Assembly (NCBI RefSeq): GCF_946481715.1
Contig: NZ_CAMLOV010000117.1
Location: 1-18,094 of the forward strand
Direction: 5' to 3'
DNA: 18,094 nt
From: an uncultured Mucilaginibacter sp.
GTDB taxonomy: Bacteria; Bacteroidota; Bacteroidia; Sphingobacteriales; Sphingobacteriaceae
Of this stretch, positions 7,858-15,263 are shown in pieces (the stretch's first letter is position 1; the number at the start of each line of letters is the position of its first letter). The notes below the pieces were generated by a model, which searched no databases, was not told the origin of the DNA, and worked only from the letters and a program-made list of their open reading frames with translations. Position numbers and translations under genes: made by a program.

Positions 7858-8544
7858 ATGAACAAAGAAATTAAAATAGCGCTGGTAGAAGACGACGAAA
7901 ACCTGAGGTTTTTGGTGGCCGAGCGCCTGCAAAGCGAAGGTTATAAAGTTTTAGAATCGGCCAACGGCATAGAAGCCGAAAGCATGATATTGCTGGAGCA
8001 ACCCGATATTGTATTGCTGGATTGGATGCTGCCCGGCAAGCAAGGCTCTGACGTATGCGCCACTTTGCGCGAAAAAGGCTTTGATAAGCTGGTGATCATG
8101 ATGACGGCCAAAGCGCAGGATATCGATAAAATTGGCGCTTATAATTTTGGCGTATCAGATTATATAACCAAACCCTTCAACATGGATGTGCTGGTGGCGA
8201 TGATAGACAGCAAGATAAAATTCTCGCTAAATAACGAGAAAACCGAATCGCACAAATTTGGTAATATGGAGCACCTGCCAAATACCCACCTGCTGATACG
8301 CGATGGCCGCAAAACCGAGCTGACGATTTTAGAGAACCGTATTTTGCTGTACTTCCTCAAAAACAAAAACAAAGTAATAAACCGCGAAGAGCTGATGATG
8401 GAAGTTTGGGGCTACAATGCCGATGTAAACACCCGCACGCTGGATATGCATATTGTACGCCTCCGCAAAAAGATAGAGAACAACCCCGATTCGCCAACCT
8501 ACCTGCAAACGGTAAGGGGTATAGGGTATAAGTTTGTTTATTGA
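7858..8544 (+). CDS. OmpR/PhoB-family response regulator
   Basis: A 228-residue two-component regulator. The receiver domain (1-120) has the acidic pair Asp12-Asp13, phosphoacceptor Asp55 (VLLDWMLP), switch Thr83 (MMTAKA) and Lys105 (YITKPF), all intact. The C-terminal winged-helix DNA-binding domain (about 135-228) ends in the classical RTLDMHIVRLRKKIE and TVRGIGYKF. It follows the histidine kinase on the same strand and should receive phosphate from its His331. Its targets are unknown. The 17-bp palindrome upstream of the S9-like gene is a possible autoregulatory site, although OmpR-type proteins more often bind direct repeats. It is convergent with the methyltransferase gene. Confidence 0.95.
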   Translation: MNKEIKIALVEDDENLRFLVAERLQSEGYKVLESANGIEAESMILLEQPDIVLLDWMLPGKQGSDVCATLREKGFDKLVIMMTAKAQDIDKIGAYNFGVSDYITKPFNMDVLVAMIDSKIKFSLNNEKTESHKFGNMEHLPNTHLLIRDGRKTELTILENRILLYFLKNKNKVINREELMMEVWGYNADVNTRTLDMHIVRLRKKIENNPDSPTYLQTVRGIGYKFVY

Positions 8545-8570
8545 AGAGAAAAGCAGGTTTCTTGAATTTA

Positions 8571-8709
8571 TGTCCCGTTAAGGGACTACCGCTTTGTAGG
8601 TCACAAAAAAATATAGATTTATGCCACGTAGTGGCTACCCTTAAAGAGGGGTTGCATACCTAAGGCATGCTAAATGGGTTTTTCCCGGGGCTACAAAGCG
8701 GTAGTCCCT
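8571..8709. repeat. Cluster of REP-like hairpins inside a 19-bp inverted repeat
   Basis: The spacer between two convergent genes is packed with symmetry. AGGGACTACCGCTTTGTAG (8581-8599) returns as its exact complement at 8691-8709, a 19-bp perfect inverted repeat 91 bases apart. Within and beside it are three small hairpins: GTCCC-GTTAA-GGGAC (8572-8586), GCCAC-GTA-GTGGC (8623-8635) and GCATACC-TAA-GGCATGC (8654-8670, one mismatch). The first two share a frame, TTTATG before and CTACC after. This looks like a composite of REP-type units such as those moved by RAYT transposases, though no transposase is here. It probably also ends transcription from both sides. Confidence 0.7.
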
Positions 8710-8724
8710 AACCTGGACTGGTTC

Positions 8725-9342
8725 TTATTTCTTATACATTCTCGCTCCCACAAAATCCTTAAAAAATAATTTCGTTTCTATCAGCGAATAATCTAATTGC
8801 ACAAACTCGCGATCCACATTCGGCAATCGCCACGATTGTACTCCACAAAGCACTTTAAAAAACAACAGCATACTTTTCAGCATTAAAAACTGCCACCATT
8901 TGCCGGTTAGCTGGAAATCGGTATTGAGCCATAGGCCGCCGGGTTTCAGCATTTGATGGATGTGATGGAAGGTTGCCGGCAGATCTGCCTGTGTGTAATT
9001 GTCGAAAAGGAAGGGCGTGATGATGATGTCGAAATGCTCAGGATACCTTACTTCCTCTATTGCCCGGTTAATAAACTCAACCTGGTTTGCACCAATATTT
9101 CGGTTGCGCGATAGGCTCATCATTTTGCATGAGATCTCCACATAAACAATGTTTAAGCCTGTTGGGTGTACTTTAGCGATCTCTTCTAAGATCCAGCCGG
9201 TGCCCCCGCCGATGATCAACACTTTCGCATCTGCAGGTATCTCCGGTAAAAAATAAGTTTGTGCTTTTACAAGTGCATTGCCAAACACCAGGCGCGATAA
9301 GCCATCATAAAAAGATGCAGAGTTATCATAATTGCTTGCCAT
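8725..9342 (-). CDS. Class I SAM-dependent methyltransferase
   Basis: A 205-residue soluble methyltransferase. The SAM-binding motif I is VLIIGGGTG at 41-49, Glu69 (IVYVEIS) is the usual acidic residue after strand 2 that holds the ribose, and the region around FDIIITPFLFDNY (104-116) with LKPGGLWLNTDF (132-143) gives motifs II and III. The N-terminus (NYDNSASFYDGLSRLVFG) and overall shape are UbiE-like, but the substrate cannot be assigned. No signal peptide is present. It is transcribed toward the hairpin cluster and diverges from the CocE-like gene, whose start lies 60 bases away. Confidence 0.85.
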   Translation of the reverse strand: MASNYDNSASFYDGLSRLVFGNALVKAQTYFLPEIPADAKVLIIGGGTGWILEEIAKVHPTGLNIVYVEISCKMMSLSRNRNIGANQVEFINRAIEEVRYPEHFDIIITPFLFDNYTQADLPATFHHIHQMLKPGGLWLNTDFQLTGKWWQFLMLKSMLLFFKVLCGVQSWRLPNVDREFVQLDYSLIETKLFFKDFVGARMYKK

Positions 9343-9349
9343 TTATGCG

Positions 9350-9382
9350 TTTGCAGATTGTATGGTGTATTTATTATATTAG
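9350..9382 (+). promoter_or_regulatory. Probable promoter of the CocE-like gene
   Basis: TTTG (9350-9353), 21 bases, then TATATTAG (9375-9382), one mismatch from TAnnTTTG. The start codon is 20 bases further on. The spacing fits the Bacteroidota promoter well. Confidence 0.45.
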
Positions 9383-9402
9383 GGCAATCTTAATCATTAT
9401 CT

Positions 9403-11244
9403 ATGAAGGCCTTGTATCTTAAACCTGTTTTATTCCTGCTGGTTTTGCTAAACGCGCAAACTTTATTTGCGCAACCGCAACCGCCGGCAGAGGATAAATA
9501 TAACCGCAAAGAAGTGATGATACCCATGCGCGACGGGATTAAATTGTTTACGGTGGTATACACACCAAAAGATCAGCATGACAAGTTGCCGTTTTTGATG
9601 ACCCGTACCCCGTATGGCGTAGCCAAAAGCCGCAGCCCCGAGCGTAATTCGTACACGCGCGACCTGGCAGAAGACGGCTACATATTTGTTGCGCAGGATA
9701 TCCGTGGGCGGTATAAATCCGAAGGTACGTTTGAGATGCAGCGCTTTAGCCGCGATAAAAGCAAACCTAATAGTATAGACGAAAGCAGCGATACTTATGA
9801 CACCGTGGATTGGCTACTAAAAAACGTAGCGGACAACAACGGTAAAGCAGGCATGTATGGCATCTCATACGATGGCTGGACAGCCCTCATAGGAGCCACA
9901 GATCCGCATCCGGCCCTGAAGGCGGTATCAGAGCAGGCTACGCCATCAGACATGTTCCTGGGTGATGATTTCCATCATAACGGGGCTTTCCGTTTAAGTT
10001 ATGGTTTTGAATATGCCTTTATGGAGGAAGCATCCAAAACCGATACTCTTTACCAGTTTGGCACCTATGATACCTACGACTGGTATCTCAAGCTCGGTCC
10101 GCTATCCAACGTCAACAAAAAATATTTTCATAACAAATTACCCAGCTGGAACAATTTTGCAGCGCATCCCAATTACGATAGCTTTTGGCAAAAACAGGCG
10201 ATGATGTTTAGGCTGGACCATCCGCGCATTGCCATACAGCATGTGGCCGGCTGGTGGGACCAGGAAGATTTTTACGGCCCGCAAAAGGCTTACGAGGTAT
10301 TAGAAAAGCAGGATACGAAAAACCAAAATTACATTGTTATTGGCCCCTGGAACCATGGCGGCTGGGCAGGTGGCAATGGCGATAAGCTCGGCAACATCAA
10401 GTTCGGTACCAATACAGGTGTTACCTTCCGCAAGGATGTACAGGCGCGCTGGTTTGCTTACTACCTAAAGGATAAGGGCAATGGTAAATTTGCCGAAGCC
10501 ATAACTTTCCAAACCGGCAGCAACGAGTGGAAGAATTACAGCAAATGGCCACCTGCCGAATCGAAAATTAAAAACATCTATTTCCATAGTAACGGCAAGC
10601 TGTCATTTACCCCGCCATCGGCAACAGAGGCTGCGGCCGATAGCTACGTATCCGACCCTGCCAAGCCTGTTCCTTATCGCAGCCGCCCGGTAGAAGAAAC
10701 CTATGGCCCGGGCTCGCGATGGTTTACCTGGCTTACGGAGGACCAGCGTTTTGTAGATAATCGCCCTGATGTACTCAGTTGGCAAACCGATACGCTTACC
10801 AGCGATGTAACTATTACGGGTAATATATTAGCAAAACTATATGCATCTACCACCGGCAGCGATGCCGACTGGGTGATGAAACTGATAGATGTTTACCCGG
10901 CAGAGTACAAACCAGAAATGAAGATGAGCGGCTATGAGTTTATGATAGCGAATGATGTGTTTCGCGGGCGTTTCCGCAAAAGTTTCGAGCATCCGAAACC
11001 CATCACGCCGGGCAAAGTGGAATTGTACACTATAGACCTGCACGGCAGCAACCACCTATTTAAGAAAGGGCACAGGATTATGGTGCAGGTACAAAGCACC
11101 TGGTTCCCGTTGATAGACCGTAACCCGCAGAAGTACGTGCCCAATATTTTTGAGGCGAAAGAAAGCGATTATATCCCGGCTACACACAAGGTTTACCATA
11201 CGGTGAAGTTTGCATCGGCGATTGCATTGCCTGTGGTGGAATAG
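9403..11244 (+). CDS. Secreted CocE/NonD hydrolase, alpha-amino-acid ester hydrolase-like
   Basis: A 613-residue serine hydrolase of the S15/CocE family. Residues 1-24 form a signal peptide ending FAQ. The alpha/beta-hydrolase domain carries Ser155 in GISYDG, Asp286 in GWWDQED and His318 in GPWNHGG. The C-terminal third is the jelly-roll XPDP-C domain (LTSDVTITGNILAKLYASTT and following). The spacing of Asp and His (32 residues), the GDDFHHNGAFR stretch and the WDQED motif match alpha-amino-acid ester hydrolases and glutaryl-7-ACA acylases better than cocaine esterase. Those enzymes cleave or transfer alpha-amino acyl esters and some beta-lactam side chains. The native substrate may instead be a peptide or amino-acid ester. 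It is a single gene with its own promoter and a hairpin repeat just after it. Confidence 0.9.
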   Translation: MKALYLKPVLFLLVLLNAQTLFAQPQPPAEDKYNRKEVMIPMRDGIKLFTVVYTPKDQHDKLPFLMTRTPYGVAKSRSPERNSYTRDLAEDGYIFVAQDIRGRYKSEGTFEMQRFSRDKSKPNSIDESSDTYDTVDWLLKNVADNNGKAGMYGISYDGWTALIGATDPHPALKAVSEQATPSDMFLGDDFHHNGAFRLSYGFEYAFMEEASKTDTLYQFGTYDTYDWYLKLGPLSNVNKKYFHNKLPSWNNFAAHPNYDSFWQKQAMMFRLDHPRIAIQHVAGWWDQEDFYGPQKAYEVLEKQDTKNQNYIVIGPWNHGGWAGGNGDKLGNIKFGTNTGVTFRKDVQARWFAYYLKDKGNGKFAEAITFQTGSNEWKNYSKWPPAESKIKNIYFHSNGKLSFTPPSATEAAADSYVSDPAKPVPYRSRPVEETYGPGSRWFTWLTEDQRFVDNRPDVLSWQTDTLTSDVTITGNILAKLYASTTGSDADWVMKLIDVYPAEYKPEMKMSGYEFMIANDVFRGRFRKSFEHPKPITPGKVELYTIDLHGSNHLFKKGHRIMVQVQSTWFPLIDRNPQKYVPNIFEAKESDYIPATHKVYHTVKFASAIALPVVE

Positions 11245-11260
11245 TGTTAGGGATAATTTA

Positions 11261-11368
11261 ACCGCAGAGGTAGCAGAGTATCCGCAGAGAGGCACAGAGA
11301 ATTAATTCGGCAAAGCCTCTGTGTCTCTCTGCGCTAATAAATATGCAAATCTCAGTGCTCTCTGCGGT
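11261..11368. repeat. Nested inverted repeat between convergent genes (terminator-like)
   Basis: An outer pair ACCGCAGAG (11261-11269) / CTCTGCGGT (11360-11368) encloses an inner hairpin. The inner arms CGCAGAGAGGCACAGAG (11283-11299) and CTCTGTGTCTCTCTGCG (11317-11333) pair at 16 of 17 positions around a 17-base loop. Intergenic elements built on CGCAGAGA/CACAGAGA words are, from memory, widespread in Bacteroidota. Placed between the CocE-like gene and the convergent UbiA-like gene, it could stop transcription from both. Confidence 0.6.
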
Positions 11369-11381
11369 AAAAAGACTACTG

Positions 11382-12263
11382 CTATCGTATCACCCAATTA
11401 AACCCCACCAGCACCACGTACTGCAGCACCAGCACGCCATCAAGGTAAAAGAAATAATAATACTCATCCTTTTCCCATTTAGAGCGGAAGATAAGCCAGC
11501 CCATTAGGATTGCCGTTGTGGTGAGGGCGAAGAAATCTACACTAAAACCATTGTTGCGGAACAGGAACAGCAGTACCACGTACCCGGCAAGCAATACCTG
11601 GCAAAACAGGTAGGCATTCTTTTCGCCCCAGGCAACGGGGATGGTTTTTAAGCCCGATTGCCGGTCCTGGAACAGATCGCGGATGTCGAAAGGGACGGTT
11701 AGCGCGCCAATGAGGAGGAAGCGTTTGGCAATCAGTATCATGGTATCGCGCATGGATACATCTGCCAGGTGCTGGTTTTCGGCCTCTAAAATCGGCAGTA
11801 AAACACAGCTTAGCGTCCATACTATGGTAATGAGGATGGGCTTTAGGCCAGGGATGTTGCGTAGCCCAAACTTATGCTCGCCTATGGTGAAAAGCGGGAT
11901 ACTGTAGCAAAAAGAAAGAATAGACAGGAATACCAGCAATATCCGTGCTTCCATCGATAGCAGGAAAAACAGGGGGATAAGCGATAGCAGCGATACAATT
12001 GTAAACGTTACCATCAGCCGGTTATGCGAAAAGAACCAGCGCACACGCTTGTAGGGCGATGCCTCGGGCTTATCCGGCTTGGTTAATAATATACTGAAAT
12101 TGTAAATGCCTAAGGTGGATGTAAAAAGCAGCCCGGTAACCGCCGGTATAGGTTTAGAACCAATAAGGTGAAAGGTAACCAGCGCCTGCGCGACGGCACA
12201 AAGCGACATAAACAGGTTGCTGAAAAGAAAAAAATCGAATACAGGCCCGAGCAGTTTTTTCAT
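11382..12263 (-). CDS. UbiA-like membrane protein
   Basis: A 293-residue, highly hydrophobic protein with about eight or nine membrane helices. It resembles the UbiA prenyltransferase superfamily: the second Asp-rich motif is clear as DIRDLFQD (193-200) followed by RQSGLKTIP, and YSIPLF with a following LRNIPGLKP fits the conserved loop between helices. The first Asp-rich motif, normally NDxxDxxxD after helix 2, is not recognisable: the equivalent region reads YNFSILLTKPDKPE (54-67). Loss of that motif makes normal Mg-dependent prenyl transfer doubtful, so the activity is uncertain. It follows the metallophosphoesterase gene by 33 bases on the same strand and is probably the last gene of that operon. 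Confidence 0.75.
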   Translation of the reverse strand: MKKLLGPVFDFFLFSNLFMSLCAVAQALVTFHLIGSKPIPAVTGLLFTSTLGIYNFSILLTKPDKPEASPYKRVRWFFSHNRLMVTFTIVSLLSLIPLFFLLSMEARILLVFLSILSFCYSIPLFTIGEHKFGLRNIPGLKPILITIVWTLSCVLLPILEAENQHLADVSMRDTMILIAKRFLLIGALTVPFDIRDLFQDRQSGLKTIPVAWGEKNAYLFCQVLLAGYVVLLFLFRNNGFSVDFFALTTTAILMGWLIFRSKWEKDEYYYFFYLDGVLVLQYVVLVGFNWVIR

Positions 12264-12296
12264 GGGTAACCTTTATGGATTTGGCCCGCGGTTGTT

Positions 12297-13607
12297 TTAG
12301 GCTTTTAAAGATGGATCGGCCGCGGCTTTTAATGTAAAAATAGTGATCTCCGGCAATATTCCAATTCTGCCGGGGTAGCCCAAAAAACCATAACCTACGT
12401 TTACGTAAATTTGCTGGTGCTTTTCGCGGTACAAGCCTGCCCATTCGGTGTAAACATATTCTATCGGGCTCCATTGGATATCGGGCGTACGTACACCAAA
12501 CTGCATACCGTGGGTGTGGCCACTAAACATCGCGTCTATCTGTGGGTATTTTGGTAACACCTCTGCCCGCCAATGCGAAGGATCATGCGAGAGGAGGAGT
12601 TTTACCGGCAGGTCATCCGTATTTACAATGGCCTTATCCATGCGGCCGTATTTGGGGAAACGGCTCATTTCGCCCCAATTGCCTATGCCCAGCACACCAA
12701 TCTCTTCGTTGCCTACTTTAATCCGGCGGTTTACATCCACCAGCAGGTCCCAGCCCAGTTCTTTGTGAGCAGTTACCATGTCGGCATTGTTTTTAATTTT
12801 GTCAGCCGCAGAAGGCCATTCGCTGTAGTCGCCGTAATCGTGGTTGCCTAATATCGAAAATACGCCAAGCGGCGCGCGTACTTTATCAAACACATCCATG
12901 TAATGCTTTACTTCCCCGGTTTGGCGGTTCACCAAATCGCCGGTAAAAAATATCACATCGGCCTTTTGTTTCATCAGCATTTCTACACCGGCCTTCATTT
13001 GCCATTTGCTGTGGAAACTGCCCGTATGGATATCCGATATCTGCCCGATGCGCATGCCATCAAAGGCTTTTGGCAGTTTGGGGAGGTAAAGGTTTACATG
13101 CTCCAATTGGTAATCGTACAGCCCTTTGCTCATGTTATGCTTAATAGCATAAAGCGGGATAGCGCCCGCAAGCAGCCCCGCCTTCATTAAAAATTCCGAA
13201 CGGGGGATGGAGCCGAATAGGGCGGTTTCTTTTGTAGTTGCAGTAGCAGGGTTGGTAGCAGTTGCGGTGGCAGTTGTTTCGGGTGTTTTGTTTTTTTGTA
13301 TGAGGTAGATAACAAACCGGCGGGCATCATCAACCAAAATAAACAACACGTAAAATATCTTGAAGATAAATACAATGAAGAACAGGAACAGCAGCGCCCC
13401 CCGCAGCCCAACGCCCCCCATCCGCACATAAACAGCACTGAATAAGGCTGTAATTAAAAATATAGAGCCGCCCCAATAAGAACGTTTAAACCACCTTTTA
13501 TGGATAAACTTTGTTTTTTTGAACGCGGTTTGCAGCCCCCGAAGAATATAATAATCGATAGCTAACAGAACGATGATGAGCAAAATAGTAATTACCGGGC
13601 CCTGCAT
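12297..13607 (-). CDS. Membrane-anchored metallophosphoesterase (YkuE-like)
   Basis: A 436-residue protein. The first 100 residues hold three or four membrane helices (about 4-22, 47-62, 70-92), then an Ala/Thr linker (111-127) and a further hydrophobic segment (138-155) after PRSEFL, which resembles a worn twin-arginine signal. The catalytic calcineurin-like domain follows with all the two-metal ligands: Asp192 and His194 (SDIHTG), GDLVNR at 223-228, GNHD at 254-257, His341 (LLSHDP) and GHTH at 363-366. Relatives act on phosphodiesters, including lipid-linked ones (YkuE/LpxG-like). It sits 27 bases after the AAA+ gene and 33 before the UbiA-like gene, so a role in lipid or isoprenoid phosphate chemistry with the latter is possible but only inferred. 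Confidence 0.88.
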   Translation of the reverse strand: MQGPVITILLIIVLLAIDYYILRGLQTAFKKTKFIHKRWFKRSYWGGSIFLITALFSAVYVRMGGVGLRGALLFLFFIVFIFKIFYVLFILVDDARRFVIYLIQKNKTPETTATATATNPATATTKETALFGSIPRSEFLMKAGLLAGAIPLYAIKHNMSKGLYDYQLEHVNLYLPKLPKAFDGMRIGQISDIHTGSFHSKWQMKAGVEMLMKQKADVIFFTGDLVNRQTGEVKHYMDVFDKVRAPLGVFSILGNHDYGDYSEWPSAADKIKNNADMVTAHKELGWDLLVDVNRRIKVGNEEIGVLGIGNWGEMSRFPKYGRMDKAIVNTDDLPVKLLLSHDPSHWRAEVLPKYPQIDAMFSGHTHGMQFGVRTPDIQWSPIEYVYTEWAGLYREKHQQIYVNVGYGFLGYPGRIGILPEITIFTLKAAADPSLKA

Positions 13608-13634
13608 TAAATAAATAGCTGGTGAACAATAGGA

Positions 13635-15134
13635 TTAGTAGCGGTCGTCGTCGATATCGGAATCGTCGTCGGGCTGCAAGTTAAACAAGCTATTGAACAT
13701 ATCCGAGAAAGCAAACCCATTATCTAAAAATCCCTTGTTCAGTTGCGAAAACTCTGCCAGCCCGTGCAGGATAAACTCCTGTAAAAGCAAGGTTTGGTTC
13801 TCGGTTAGGCGTGGGTGGAATTTCTTCACAATATCCTTTAGTCCGGGTACGGCATTCAGCAGTTTTTTGTATTCCTGCGCCGGCAGCCCATCAACCAAAG
13901 CAATGCTGTTGCCATCGCCAAACCAGTTGATGATCTCGGCATAAGGGTTTACGCCTTTTGCTTTTTTTGCCTTCTCCGGATCTGGGAAGAATTGCAGCAG
14001 CAATGTTTTTATGGCTTTGCCGATAAGGATATTGGCCACTTTGCCCGGGCCTTCCAGCTCGCCCTCGTAAACAAGTTCTATTTTACCGGTGATGGCGGGG
14101 ATAACGCCCAGGAAATCGGAGATGCGCACAAACGTGCTGCTTTCGCCGTTGATGATCATCCTGCGCTCGGCATTGCTTATCAAATTCTCGTAAGCCGAAA
14201 TGGTTAAACGTGCCGATACGCCCGATTTTTTATCGATGTATTCTGATGCGCGTGCCTCGAAAGCTATCTGCTCAATCAAATCTTTCACCAAGCCATCAGC
14301 TTCTACATTGATACGCTGGTCCGGCGTAAGCATGGCTTCCTGCTGGGTTATTTTGCGCGATATTTCTACCGTGCGCGGGTAGTGGGTAAGTATCTGGCTT
14401 TCTATACGGTCTTTCAATGGCGTTACAATGGAGCCACGGTTGGTATAATCCTCGGGGTTTGCAGTAAATACGAATTGAAGGTCTAAAGGCAAACGGAGTT
14501 TAAAACCACGGATCTGGATATCCCTTTCCTGCAAAATATTAAACAGCGATACCTGGATGCGTGCCTGCAGATCGGGCAGTTCGTTTATTACGAAAATGCC
14601 GCGGTGCGCACGCGGTATCAAACCAAAGTGGATAACACGCTCATCAGAGTAGGTAAGTTTCATGGTAGCCGCCTTTATCGGGTCAACATCGCCGATTAAG
14701 TCGGCAACGGTAACATCCGGGGTGGCCAGCTTTTCGGTATAGCGTTCGCTGCGGTGTACCCAGGCAATCGGGGTATCATCGCCCTTACTTTCTATTACAT
14801 TATGCCCGTACCAGCTGATGGGCGCCAATGGGTCATCAAATAGTTCCGAACCCTCTATATAAGGCACATATTCATCAAGCAGGTTCACCAATAAGCGCGC
14901 AATACGGGTTTTTGCCTGCCCGCGCAAGCCCAATAGCAATATATTATGGCGCGACAGGATAGCAGTTTGAAGATCGGGGATAACCGTATCCTCAAAACCT
15001 ACAATGCCTTCAAAACCGCCTTCTTTATTTTGTAACTGGGTAATCAAGTTAGCCCGCAACTCATCCTTAACAGATCGGCTCACATAGCCCGTTTGCTTTA
15101 GCTGACCAAGTGTTTTTATATTATTTTTACTCAT
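13635..15134 (-). CDS. MoxR/magnesium-chelatase-type AAA+ ATPase
   Basis: A 499-residue AAA+ protein of the MoxR/ChlI clade (often annotated as magnesium chelatase or sigma-54-interacting). Walker A is GLRGQAKT at 69-76, Walker B is IFVINE at 180-185, sensor 1 is TANPED with Asn226, and Arg243 (LKDRIES) is a candidate arginine finger. The Walker B Asp is Asn184; I recall the same NELPDL form in relatives paired with VWA proteins, so this may be normal for the subfamily. The C-terminus ends in an acidic tail. No chlorophyll or cobalamin genes are nearby, so a chelatase role is unlikely. The preceding gene encodes a VWA protein, and such ATPase-VWA pairs act as chaperones that remodel or activate other complexes. 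The target is unknown. Confidence 0.88.
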   Translation of the reverse strand: MSKNNIKTLGQLKQTGYVSRSVKDELRANLITQLQNKEGGFEGIVGFEDTVIPDLQTAILSRHNILLLGLRGQAKTRIARLLVNLLDEYVPYIEGSELFDDPLAPISWYGHNVIESKGDDTPIAWVHRSERYTEKLATPDVTVADLIGDVDPIKAATMKLTYSDERVIHFGLIPRAHRGIFVINELPDLQARIQVSLFNILQERDIQIRGFKLRLPLDLQFVFTANPEDYTNRGSIVTPLKDRIESQILTHYPRTVEISRKITQQEAMLTPDQRINVEADGLVKDLIEQIAFEARASEYIDKKSGVSARLTISAYENLISNAERRMIINGESSTFVRISDFLGVIPAITGKIELVYEGELEGPGKVANILIGKAIKTLLLQFFPDPEKAKKAKGVNPYAEIINWFGDGNSIALVDGLPAQEYKKLLNAVPGLKDIVKKFHPRLTENQTLLLQEFILHGLAEFSQLNKGFLDNGFAFSDMFNSLFNLQPDDDSDIDDDRY

Positions 15135-15144
15135 GCTTCGTTTT

Positions 15145-15190
15145 TGATTTCACCGATTTTGGGGTGATTTCACCGATTACACCGATGATT
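15145..15190. repeat. ATCGGTGAA-type short repeat
   Basis: Two copies of TGATTTCACCGATT (15145-15158 and 15165-15178) are followed by ACACCGATGATT. Read on the minus strand this is ATCGGTGTA, ATCGGTGAA, a broken unit, then ATCGGTGAA, that is a degenerate 9-base repeat. It lies between the VWA and AAA+ genes and codes for nothing. Confidence 0.55.
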
Positions 15191-15211
15191 TTTATGATTT
15201 CTGTCTCGTTC

Positions 15212-15253
15212 CTTGTCTCTTGCGTCTTGTCTCTTGATTCTTATCTCTTGACT
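15212..15253. repeat. Heptanucleotide tandem array, CTTGTCT type
   Basis: Six contiguous heptamers: CTTGTCT, CTTGCGT, CTTGTCT, CTTGATT, CTTATCT, CTTGACT. The consensus is CTTGTCT, on the minus strand AGACAAG. It fills the end of the VWA-AAA spacer and begins 10 bases after the VWA stop codon. The same unit appears in the coding region at 17609-17643. Confidence 0.7.
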
Positions 15254-15263
15254 CTCTTTGAGC

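Noticed and set aside
8571..8709. Intact insertion sequence or MITE with target duplication
   Set aside because: No transposase, no clear target-site duplication, and internal hairpins fit REP-type clusters better.
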